Source: Pempheris klunzingeri
Taxonomy: Eukaryota; Chordata; Actinopteri; Acropomatiformes; Pempheridae
Reading direction: 5' to 3'
DNA: 64,000 nt
Assembly: GCF_042242105.1 (NCBI RefSeq)
Contig: NC_092035.1
Span: 13,530,977 to 13,594,976 of the forward strand
Every line of letters starts with the position of its first letter. Within the stretch, counting starts at the first letter, position 1. Below are positions 45,401 to 52,949 of the stretch, piece after piece. A program made the translations under genes and the position numbers. The notes beneath the pieces are model-generated. The model did not search any database. It was not told where the DNA came from and saw nothing but the letters and a program-made list of their open reading frames with translations.

Positions 45401-46836
45401 TACAAAAATGCTGATACATAACTTGGTTCGGCATGTTTCAGTTTTATAAAATACTGCTGATTGTTTACCGTCTACATAAGTTCTCAGGTTTTACATTCCT
45501 ACATCCAGAACTCTGTGATTTCATTTTATTCACTTTGAACAAGGGATTTTGACCACTTTCATATCTATTAAATGATCAAGTATACTGATTATTTAAAAAG
45601 TTGGTAATTGCATTATCAGGCTTAAAAAGAAAACTGTTTTCTGATAATAGATATCACTTACAGCAGCAGCTAATACTTTAATAATTTGATGGATCATGGA
45701 TTCTGTGTTGGGGAAAATGAACATGTCATCCCCTTGAGAGATATTTAAATACAGCATCTCAGGAATCTAAGAAAGGCAAGCTCGGTTTACCTGGCGCTGT
45801 TCCTCGATTGGTTATGTGGTGATGTTTGCTGATCACCTGACTACTGGCAGCAACACAGCCAAAGTCTAGTACGGAGTCAGTTAGGAGGGAACAAGCCTTG
45901 GGGAACCTGGAGGAGAACATAAAGAAGATGAAGAGATGTGTGCATAAACATCAATATGTGACTTCTGTATGTCACAGGCAGTGTGTCCGGTCCTAAATAT
46001 CTTCAATGTACATCATATGTTAACATATATCCTATTTCTAGCCTGCTTACCCCAGCAGTGGGATCTTGATGGTCTCCACGTCATCTACATGAATGAGAAG
46101 GCAGTCTCTGACCTCCTCCTCTTCATCATCTGGAGTGTACTCCAGCAGGCCGCTGACAGACAGACCAGGAGCCACCGCCTCGGCTGAGCTCGATGCTGTG
46201 AACTTCAACAACTGCAGGAAGAAGGAGTGGGAGAGGGGGTGAGAAGGGCATCAAAGAAATGCACAGAAGGAACCACTTTGGTATTTCCTTTTTAATTGAA
46301 ACAACACTTGGAGATGCATTTTAAGAGATGGACAAAATGCGTCTTACCGATCCAAATGCTAATACAATATATTCAGGTAAAGCTGAGAGAGTTAATGGAG
46401 AATTAAATACTAATTAGTTCCTTTAGAGAAGATGGGCCATTTTTGAAATGTGGCAGACTCTCTTGAAAAGGAGAAAAATAGGAATAAATTATAACCAAAT
46501 TCACATTTGCATATTTAATTATCTAGCTAATTGACTAGCTAACTTTAGCTAGCTAACGAAGTTCCTTGCAGAGGTGTTAGCTAAGTTGGCTAATGTTTTA
46601 GCTAGCTAAATTCACATTTTACTACAACTGGGCCGTTTGTGAACTTTAGTTTGTTTGGTTTGTTGTTCGAACCACTTCGGAGTTTACACTACCTTTGACG
46701 TGGGCTTTTCAATCCTTATTTTCTTGGAGGTTTTCCCGATGTTTACTGCCGTGACTGTCGTCCTGTACACCTGCCCGACTTTCACACCGTTGAACTCGAC
46801 AAACGGGGGGTCAACACGAACGCAACTTCCAGGCAT
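150..46836 (-). CDS. cfap47: CFAP47, cilia- and flagella-associated protein 47 (about 68 exons, 3' end outside the window)
   Basis: Very large axonemal protein of motile cilia and sperm flagella; the Chlamydomonas homologue FAP47 belongs to the central apparatus (family knowledge). The reading starts at ATG 46836-46834, giving MPGSCVRVDPPFVEFNGVKV, an ASH/MSP-like opening strand typical of the family; this exon ends at a GTAGTG donor (46693). About 68 minus-strand exons with canonical borders then join in phase down to the last visible one, 315-150 (LPPIGSTGALITVSFTPTTH). The product is a long series of beta-sandwich ASH-like repeats with a calponin-homology (CH) region in the middle (about 26868-24228). 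No stop codon is visible, so the C-terminus lies beyond base 1. Two junctions (21770/21334 and 13828/13451) do not phase by eye. Human CFAP47 is about 3,190 aa, and the visible part is consistent with a protein of that size. Identity is secure; some exon borders are uncertain. Confidence 0.92.
3481..3504. repeat. GA microsatellite
   Basis: Twelve uninterrupted GA units in a CFAP47 intron. Confidence 0.95.
3664..3711. repeat. TG/GA compound microsatellite
   Basis: A short TG run leads into about fifteen GA units; several TG-rich stretches follow as far as 4240. Confidence 0.9.
8190..8350 (+). repeat. Dispersed teleost repeat in a CFAP47 intron
   Basis: Reads GACAGAGCCAG, then CTTTATGCTAAGCTAAG, then GGCTCTAGTTTCATA, and ends GAACTATTCCTTTAA. 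I recognise this order as a very abundant percomorph short repeat. It lies in the intron between exons 9288-9181 and 7939-7781. A second, reversed copy is at about 21395-21665. Confidence 0.6.
9104..9124. repeat. TG microsatellite
   Basis: About ten TG units in a CFAP47 intron just beyond exon 9288-9181. Confidence 0.9.
9294..9322. repeat. CA microsatellite beside a CFAP47 acceptor
   Basis: About fourteen AC/CA units (GT on the minus strand), ending a few bases from the acceptor of exon 9288-9181. Confidence 0.92.
9862..11563. other. CFAP47 intron, no gene seen
   Basis: AT-rich intronic sequence. The plus-strand open stretch at 10871-11194 has alanine-rich, unconserved-looking content and no gene structure. 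Nothing else is recognised. Confidence 0.55.
12113..13163. other. CFAP47 intron, no gene seen
   Basis: AT-rich, with no open frame or RNA gene recognised. It lies between exons 13262-13164 and 12112-11939. Confidence 0.55.
14877..14947 (+). tRNA. tRNA-Gly (GCC)
   Basis: A 71-base cloverleaf. Acceptor GCATTGG pairs with CCAATGC and the discriminator is A. The A box is TGGTTCAGTGG and the B box GGTTCGATTCC. The anticodon loop CTGCCAC gives anticodon GCC. A TTTTTT run follows within about 10 bases as Pol III terminator. It lies in the CFAP47 intron between exons 16642-16497 and 14649-14473, antisense to the host gene. All arms are intact, so it is probably functional. Confidence 0.96.
15930..16440. 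repeat. Probable dispersed repeat with poly-T end
   Basis: An uninterrupted run of about 18 T (15931-15949) is followed by TTTGGAATTGGCCCAGTAGA and, further on, TAATCCTTTGGGAAAA. The stretch ends near ACTAGGGCCTAGTTTTAAAA and TTACCCTTTAAAA. I associate these blocks with a fish interspersed repeat, but borders and family are uncertain. It lies in the CFAP47 intron between exons 16642-16497 and 14649-14473. Confidence 0.4.
18988..20659. other. CFAP47 intron, no gene seen
   Basis: 1.7 kb of ordinary intronic sequence. Phase continuity of the flanking exons (both phase 0) argues against a missed exon. Confidence 0.6.
20799..20878. repeat. CA/CG alternating purine-pyrimidine tract
   Basis: About 80 bases of CA units interrupted by CGCG and TGCGCG blocks, directly at the acceptor of CFAP47 exon 20799-20660. 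Confidence 0.92.
21395..21665 (-). repeat. Second copy of the dispersed teleost repeat, reversed
   Basis: GGAGACAGGGGGAAATGGCT followed by AGCCTGGCTCTGT, CACCTCTGAAGCTCACTAAT and GGGGTTATG corresponds to the upstream part of the same repeat family in reverse orientation. It nearly fills the CFAP47 intron between exons 21855-21770 and 21334-21207, the intron whose exon borders do not phase. Confidence 0.55.
24228..26644 (-). other. cfap47: CFAP47 calponin-homology (CH) domain exons
   Basis: Exons of about 26644-26549, 26171-25994, 25354-25257, 24787-24670 and 24361-24228 join in phase and encode a CH-type helical domain. Diagnostic pieces are SLSKRSWTDLLLQIYK (helix 1), SSSELQLLSWLNMHYQ, IVNFDLDLTDGLVLAALLAA (the core DGLVL helix) and LNLDVQPTDLSDPNPVQMLM (final helix). 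CFAP47 is unusual among ASH-repeat proteins in carrying a CH domain, which supports the gene identification over HYDIN, CFAP65 or CFAP74. CH domains in axonemal proteins often contact microtubules; that role here is inference. Confidence 0.85.
30637..30687. repeat. Long pure GT microsatellite at a CFAP47 donor
   Basis: About 25 uninterrupted GT units starting eight bases past the donor of exon 30920-30695 (CA on the coding strand). Confidence 0.95.
30921..32931. other. CFAP47 intron, no gene seen
   Basis: About 2 kb, AT-rich, with a short TGTAG repeat near 31400. Flanking exons join in phase, so no exon seems missing. Confidence 0.6.
33895..35311. other. CFAP47 intron
   Basis: Contains the telomere-like inverted motifs near 34.4-34.5 kb. 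The minus-strand open stretch just upstream of the acceptor at 33894 is read as intron. Confidence 0.6.
34384..34516. repeat. Inverted telomere-like motifs, possible MITE
   Basis: AGGGTTAGGGTT near 34388 and its exact reverse complement AACCCTAACCCT near 34505 flank about 105 AT-rich bases in a CFAP47 intron. No clear target-site duplication is visible. Confidence 0.4.
38340..38485 (+). repeat. Degenerate non-LTR retroelement 3' end
   Basis: The order TCTAGACTGAAGACTTATCC, GTAAAGTGTCCTTGG, GCGGCTTCAAATCAAAT and a CTT-repeat tail resembles the 3' end of abundant teleost LINE/SINE families that finish in a simple tail. No open frame is left. It lies in the long CFAP47 intron 35834-39408. Confidence 0.45.
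39331..39402. repeat. CACG/CA compound microsatellite
   Basis: Repeated CACG units followed by about 20 CA units, within ten bases of the donor of CFAP47 exon 39488-39409. Confidence 0.95.
43732..43750. repeat. TG microsatellite
   Basis: About nine TG units downstream of CFAP47 exon 43867-43761. Confidence 0.85.
43940..44011 (+). tRNA. tRNA-Asp (GTC)
   Basis: A 72-base cloverleaf. The acceptor arm TCCTCGT pairs with ACGGGGA, and the discriminator is G. The A box is TAGTATAGTGG and the B box GGTTCGATTCC. The anticodon loop CTGTCAC gives anticodon GTC, and the gene has no intron. A T-run (TTTTTT) shortly downstream is a Pol III terminator. The gene lies in the CFAP47 intron between exons 44414-44245 and 43867-43761, on the opposite strand. 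All arms are intact, so it is probably functional. Confidence 0.96.
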
Positions 46837-47100
46837 GGTGATACCTTCTGGTTACCACTCACTCACACACCAAATGCTTTTTCCTCGCGTTAACAAGCAG
46901 TAAACTAACTCAACTAGCGATGTGGTCCGCTCTGCTGACTGACATACCGATGGTAAACTTCAGCGTTGCTACACAAACGCTGGAGACTAAACAAAGGTTG
47001 ACAGCTCAGGTGGTTTCTAGGCGACGACTTGTAGCTGCGCTCGCGTTTTTTATGACCTGGGGCAGTCCAGGCGGGCGGTGCTGAACTTTTTACAGAACTA
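46836..47100 (-). promoter_or_regulatory. CFAP47 upstream region with an RFX X-box match
   Basis: Bases 47013-47025 read GTTTCTAGGCGAC (minus strand GTCGCCTAGAAAC), which fits the palindromic RFX X-box pattern RYYNYY-N-RRNRAC at every specified position on both strands. It lies about 180 bases upstream of the CFAP47 ATG, where X-boxes of ciliary genes usually sit. A forkhead-like TAAACAAA lies nearby at 46988-46995, compatible with FOXJ1-type input. RFX/FOXJ1 control of motile-cilium genes is established; its use here is inferred from the motif and its position. Confidence 0.55.
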
Positions 47101-47704
47101 AAGTATATTTTTTATTACAGCGGAATTACATTTTTTGATACCATGTCTAGGTAGACTCAGTTTTATTCAAAAAGCTGCGGTGTTTTCTAAAACGGAGACA
47201 TTTCTCAGCTTATCTCCGCCTCTCAGCGTTTTTCCATGGGGCATAACAATGCATTTCCTACACGGATAGTTAAACCAATCTAAAATCTCATCCTCTGGTT
47301 GAACACCGTGTAAATGTTTTGTCTTCCAACTACACTACTCTAATAGTGTGTTTTTGCAAATACAACATACTATAATACAGATAAAATATGATAACTATAC
47401 TTTGTACAACACAAAATCATAAACGTGTCCACACTTCAAGTTTAAAAATGATTAAACAAATCTGAATCTAGAGTTTATGTGATTTATTTCAGAGGGAAAA
47501 AAAATTAATTATTCTTCAGTATATAGCATGTTACTAATATAACTGGATATGGTTAGTCAAACTAATGTCACATCACATAAGAAAATAGGACAGTCCTTAA
47601 AAAATAGCAAGAATTTGAAAGTATTAACATAAACATCTTAAAAATAACATCCTCACTCTTTAGAGCAAAATAAGATTAATCCATTATAGTAATCTGATAG
47701 GATT
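46837..47704. other. CFAP47-NUFIP1 intergenic region
   Basis: 868 bases between the CFAP47 start and the NUFIP1 stop codon. The left half is the CFAP47 promoter with the X-box; the right half is the NUFIP1 3' UTR with AATAAA at 47488-47483 (minus strand). Confidence 0.6.
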
Positions 47705-50700
47705 TCACATGAGAGCACCAGGGCTCTCCCATATTTCATCATCATAAATATTCCATGCAACTCTATCTGTGGCCGTCAAGTCACGGCTGTCGCAGTCTTT
47801 GGCGGGTGTCTCTTCAGTATTTTGGATGACATCCCCTGAAACCTGCTCAGCTGAGTCCACACGAAGATCCCCGGATGTTTCCGAGCATACTTGATCACTC
47901 TGCAAACCCTGGTCCTGACAGTTTTGTGGCATGTTCTGGTCTATTCCAACGGCTTCACTTGTTTCTGTAATAGCTTCTGCTGATCTTCTCTCCCCGCCAC
48001 CCAGGGACAGGGGCACGGCCCTGGCTTTCTCGGATGGCTTTTCCCGCCTCCCTTTGTGCTCTCCGTTTGGGATAGCTGGTGTGGCTCTGTTCTTTACCAC
48101 CTCCTGGTTCGGAGGTCTGCTCTCCAGGCCAAAGAAGTTGCTTTGGACAACGTAGCGCACACACTGCAGGAGGACGTTCCTCTCATGGCGGATATCTGGG
48201 GCCAGTAACTACACAGAGTGAAAGAAAACAGAGAAACTGTTAACATGCTTTATGTAGACAATACACATTTAAATGTCATTTTTCTTTTTCAGTTTAAAGC
48301 ATCAGATATCCGATGTCTCCTTACCATCTCAAGTAGAGTGGGACGTCTTGCCTGCCGTGTATCTTGCCGTCCTCCTCTACCACCCCTTCCTCCCCTGCCT
48401 CCTCTTCCTCTTCTGCTGTGGTGTGTGTAAAGGGCACAGTCAGGCTGGGGGGCTCTGTGAGCCTCTGCACTGTGCAATGAGGTCTCCTGGCCTCTAGATG
48501 GTCGTCTGTCCTGGTAATTTGGTGGTATTGTGTTTAGCAGAGCCTGGTTTTCTTGCACAAGGTCTCTGGCTCTCTGAATGGGGGCGGCTGAAACACAAGG
48601 AAAAGGAATAAAAAGAACACAGGATGTAAGAGATGGTAAAATTTGTTTCCTTGTACGTTATGTGTATGTTTTTTTGACAGAGTACAACCAAACCCTATAT
48701 AATACAGCCTTTCTTGAGTCAAATTAAACTACTTTATTAATTATCCAGGGTATAGATAAATAGTCATGACAATTCAACAGTAACAATCCTCCACTTACAG
48801 GTGACACGAGTCAACTTCACAAGTGAAATACCAGCAAAAAAATTCAACAATGTCACTCAAAAATGCAGCCAAGATAAAATAGTGTCTGGTCATATGCCAC
48901 TATTGTTTTAGTGTTATATGCCGATGCTGAAGTTACAGATATTCTCCTACTGTTCCACTGGCTTATGGACCTTTTAAATTGAGTACCTCTTGTAGATAGC
49001 ACTCTCTGCCATCACATGGATGGTACATCACTCTTGTTTTGGTGTCATGGGTTGTTTTTTAGTGGTATTCCTCTTTAGCTAGTGGTGTGTTGCTGTTATT
49101 CTTTTGGCATATGGCACATTGAATCAGTCCATCCTTCCTGTTGCTGCCACTGCCACACACCACTCCACACGAGCTTATAGTGATTCTCACTGGCACGTGC
49201 AACTGATACAACGAATTGACTGCTGTTCCACAGACACAAAAAGACATTTTGACTGAATGTCCATTTGGCATGTAGCTACAATTGCTTGCTATGCTGGCTC
49301 AGCAACCACAAAAGTTCATCTTTGCCTTCATTGGAAATGCTGCCTGAGTCACATTGTAGCTGCTAATGAGATGTAAGCAGGGTGCTGTTTTTTATTAGCC
49401 ATGCTTGCAGAGTGTCACTGGTTACAGACTAACTGGCACACAGCAGCGGCATACACCAGAACAGCAGCATCCCAGTAATCAACAGTGACATACCACTAAA
49501 ACAAAAGTAGAATAGCATTAGCTACTTCTTGATTTTGTCACTCAAGAGAAGATTAGATACATTTTCATTAATTTCCAGCAAAGAAATTCGCTTGTGGTGC
49601 AGCATTAAATGAGTGGTGCCTGTAAATCCATACTGGATAATCCTAAGGCACACATCCTGTTCGGCAGCAGGTTGAGGATGGTGGCAAACTCACCCTCTGG
49701 TTCACTGTCACTGTCACTCGTGGAGCCGTAGTTTGCCACCAGGGAGCCCAGAGCTGAGCTCATCTGTTTAGGAGCCACCACCAGGCTGTCTGTCCCGGCC
49801 TCAGCAGCTGGATCCTCTCTGTCAGAATCTGGAAGCACATGAGAAACACATTACTTATACTAATGCTTATGAGTTACTATTACTGTTGTTTGTTACATCT
49901 AAAACACAGTCAATATAAAACAAACGGCAATCTGTCCATGAAGTCCAAAAATATGATATGGATGTGTCGGACAAGTGGCTCACCGTGGTCACTGCTGGCC
50001 AGCACTCCCAGTGGATCCCTGTCCCTGCAGCGCTGGGTGAGTGACGGAGGACCGTCTGTAGCACGGCTGTCTGATGGGTGAGGCCCTTGAGGGTGTCGCC
50101 CATGGAACCCTCTGTTATCCCAGCCACGACCCCGACCACGACCTCGACCCCGACCCCATCCTCGTCCCCGTCCTCTGCCTCTCATTCGTCTGCGAAAAGA
50201 ATATTAAAAGTTAAGATTTAGATTCAGACCTCACATCAAAGCAAATGAGTGCAAATACACTCTTGTGTCTGGTTTACAGTACAAACATAGTATTTACACA
50301 TCTAATGTGTATATTTACCCAAACTGAGCCGTCTCTAGAACAGCTCCAGTGTCCTCCCGTGCCTCCATCATTTTTTTCTTCTTTTCCATATTCACAAGTG
50401 TTGGATAGTTTCTGGAAAGAAAATTAAAGCTCTAGTTGAACAACAACAATCTTTACATTTAGCTGATCATCATAGGTAAGATCTATGCATGTAAAACATA
50501 GGAAATCTGCATCATCTTGACTTATACTGACTTGCGCCGCTCTTCTCTCCATTTTGATATCTCCTCCGGCGTGTCCAGCTTGATTCTTTTAGCTCCTGGT
50601 GCATGGTTCTGCAGTCAGGATATGAAAACACTGACATTAGCCGAGGAAAATGCTGAGAGTTTTAGATACTCAGCGAGTCGATTCACTTACATTTTTCCAG

Positions 50701-52065
50701 TGGATGCTGACTATTTTTTCATGAGCCATGAAGCTGCAGTCGGGCACAGAACACTATGAAAGAGATGTGATGGAGGCAGTCAGTACATTTAAATACTGAG
50801 CACAAATGTCATGAAATGAAGAAAAATATACTGTATGAAACTAAATTACCTTGACATGTTGGGAAACATGTTCATTGTACTTCTCCTGGTTTTTGAAGCC
50901 CCGGTCACAGGTGTCACAAAAATGGGAAAACTCTGGTTCCTTCTTATTTTTCTGCTTTGGGTTAAACACAAATCAGTTCACCATAAAGCTGTATAGCATA
51001 CAGCTTCTTCTCAGTGCACAGTTCACTGCTGCTGTATAACACACACCATTAAAATCACAATTTTGATTTAAGTGGAAGTGTTCCAGCAGATAGTTACCTT
51101 CTTCCCATGGTTGTTGGGGGGTCCATGATTCTGTCTTCCTCCTCCATGCCCCCCCTGATGCCACTCATGACCAAAGTTTTGACCTGAAGGCAAGAATGAA
51201 GTTAGACTGTACCTAAACCTTCAAAATGTGACAATATTTTCTTTATGATGGGGCACAGAGTTCCAAACTGGAGGTGTGGACTTTGAAAAGCGTGAACATT
51301 TATTAGAGAGGTTATAAACAAACAAGGCATTGGTGGCATTATGGGAAATGTAGGTTTTTGGACTTTGATCCTCATTACTAAGTGTGGGCCTGTGCTAATC
51401 ATGACCTTTCTTTTTTGTCTCTTCTTGGCCCCCAATTTTCTAGAGGTATAAGCCTACATCTCCTAGCCTGAGCGGAGTATCCCTTTAAAGGTTTCCCAGT
51501 GTTTTTATACTATTTGGTTAGTGATATGGTCAGGTTACAAATCATTAGTGATATGGTCATGATGGTGACATTCCGTGTGAAAGACAATATGGTTGGATCA
51601 CTTCAGGAATCAGTGCAGCCTGTATGACCATCTGAGATAACATTTAAACTACAGCAATACATTACTGACATTAGCACAGGTTGTGATTTTGATGATTCAT
51701 TAAGTTAAAGCAATTATAATGATTTCAAGGAAATTCAAGGAAAGTATGTTTAAAACTGGCTGCATCTCTGCTAAGTTTGCGATAATACCGTGAGTTTGAT
51801 TACTATTAACAGATTACTGATTAGACAACTCACCGTATGGACGTTTAGGTCCATAGTTTCCACGGCCTGATGGCAAACCAAACCCTGCCGCTGCCCCACG
51901 ATGCCACCCCGCCTGGCCGCTGTGGTCCCAGCTGGGCTCGGTCCAGCTCCACATGTTGGGGTGGAAGCTACTGGAGCGGGGCTGCTGGTGGTGCTGGAGA
52001 GACTGGATGGAGTTTGGAGGAGGGCAGCCGAAGTCCGGCGGAGGATAGTGTCCCGGTTCACTCAT
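47705..52065 (-). CDS. nufip1: NUFIP1, nuclear FMR1-interacting protein 1 (box C/D snoRNP assembly factor)
   Basis: Ten exons join in phase into 586 codons plus TGA: 52065-51834, 51183-51098, 50951-50850, 50753-50691, 50608-50532, 50411-50319, 50189-49984, 49828-49694, 48587-48325, 48208-47705. Exon 3 carries one C2H2 finger, CDTCDRGFKNQEKYNEHVSQ followed by H (C-x2-C-x12-H-x3-H). Exons 4-6 give the conserved NUFIP1 core, with KLDTPEEISKWREERRK and NYPTL. Exon 7 is an almost pure RG repeat and exon 9 holds an RGG tract, both RNA-binding-like. The N-terminus is proline- and histidine-rich. In the nucleus NUFIP1 bridges SNU13, NOP58 and the R2TP chaperone during C/D snoRNP assembly, and it is also reported as a ribophagy receptor (family knowledge). 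Human NUFIP1 is 495 aa, so this copy is longer, mainly in the last exon. A likely poly(A) signal lies at 47488-47483. Confidence 0.93.
48900..49510. repeat. Possible TE remnant in NUFIP1 intron 8
   Basis: The intron between exons 49828-49694 and 48587-48325 holds TTGTTTTAGTGTTATATG at 48903, a direct variant TTTTTTAGTGGTATT at about 49055, and the inverted form GACATACCACTAAAACAAAA at 49487. This imperfect terminal-repeat-like layout spans about 600 bases. No coding capacity is seen. Confidence 0.3.
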
Positions 52066-52949
52066 GGTACACGCCCGAAGTCTGTGTTTACACCGACTGT
52101 GAAGTTAATTTGGAGCAAATTTGGGGCTCTCGCCGTGCAGCTCTCACATGTGCATGTTTTGCTCTAGTTTACACACATGTTCGTCACTTCCGCAAAAGCA
52201 GGAAGCACATAAAACCATCGCATAAAACATATGAACACCGGGAAAATACAAAATATTAACGGCGGCTATCATAATACACCTATTAGAGCTTTGTGATAAT
52301 TGTACATATCATCTTCAACTGATAATTTGGGTGATCTGCGAGTTTATTTAATGTATTACTTTTAAAGCCGGCATGTGTGCGCCAACTTCCGTCGAGCTTT
52401 AGCGGTAGGCTCTGTTTGGGTTGCCAGGTTGAGGAGGAGAAAGTCGAAGATAAATTATTTTCCACTTTTAAAGAAATATATATGGAGTAACCAAATCCTG
52501 GTTAATATATGAAAACACAAAAGCAAGTTAAGTCTCAATGTAGGCATAATATGTGTTAAACGAGTGGCAACCCATTTTTACAGGACAACTCTACCTTTAT
52601 TTGGGGTTTTACAACATATTAAGCGCAAAATTGCGCAGTTTCAAAGACAATACTACAACATAAATCACTCTTAGACAACATTCACTATTCATGTCATTTA
52701 AACATTAATGTTTGTGTTTGAAAATAAGCTAAAATATGAGTAAAATCACAACGTCACGTGTGGTATGGGGGGATATCGTGTGAAACGACGTGGCAACCCA
52801 GCAGTTTCCTGGTGCCGTCTCTCGCCGCGTGTGTTTCAGGCAGAGCAGGAGCAGCAGCAGCAGTGGCATCGTGGTGTCCGAGCAAAACCTGAAGGCTCTC
52901 AGCTCAGAGAGAAACCAAAGTCTATTGAAGTAACCGAGCTGCTGCCAAA
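52066..52949. promoter_or_regulatory. Divergent NUFIP1/NOP58 promoter region
   Basis: The 884 bases between the two start codons must hold both 5' UTRs and both promoters. The NOP58 side is locally GC-rich (about 52780-52870), with a CAG run at 52852-52863. The segment GTGGCAACCCA occurs at about 52564 and again at about 52789, and its reverse complement TGGGTTGCCA at about 52417. I see no convincing TATA box. Shared control is inferred from the head-to-head arrangement and the common snoRNP role of the products. Confidence 0.5.

Larger units (their letters stand above)
39409..46836 (-). other. cfap47: CFAP47 exons 1-20: N-terminal ASH-like repeats
   Basis: Exons read on the minus strand, approximate borders: 46836-46693, 46211-46051, 45906-45791, 45209-45071, 44983-44900, 44815-44675, 44414-44245, 43867-43761, 43615-43386, 43298-43091, 42805-42583, 42274-42122, 42034-41840, 41699-41602, 41514-41299, 41208-40965, 40813-40681, 39981-39861, 39766-39630, 39488-39409. 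Every junction was checked for phase and joins in frame. The repeats show the usual ASH pattern, for example VLDFGCVAASSQ, GPLFVDFGEVCAQS and LRNMKSIELRVGG. A charged, partly helical linker (42274-42122, FTEEEEEQRRQHRQ) interrupts the repeats. Exon 20 ends PPNVDISV and continues directly into SHFQFSSVHVGSQQ of the exon at 35833. Confidence 0.85.
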
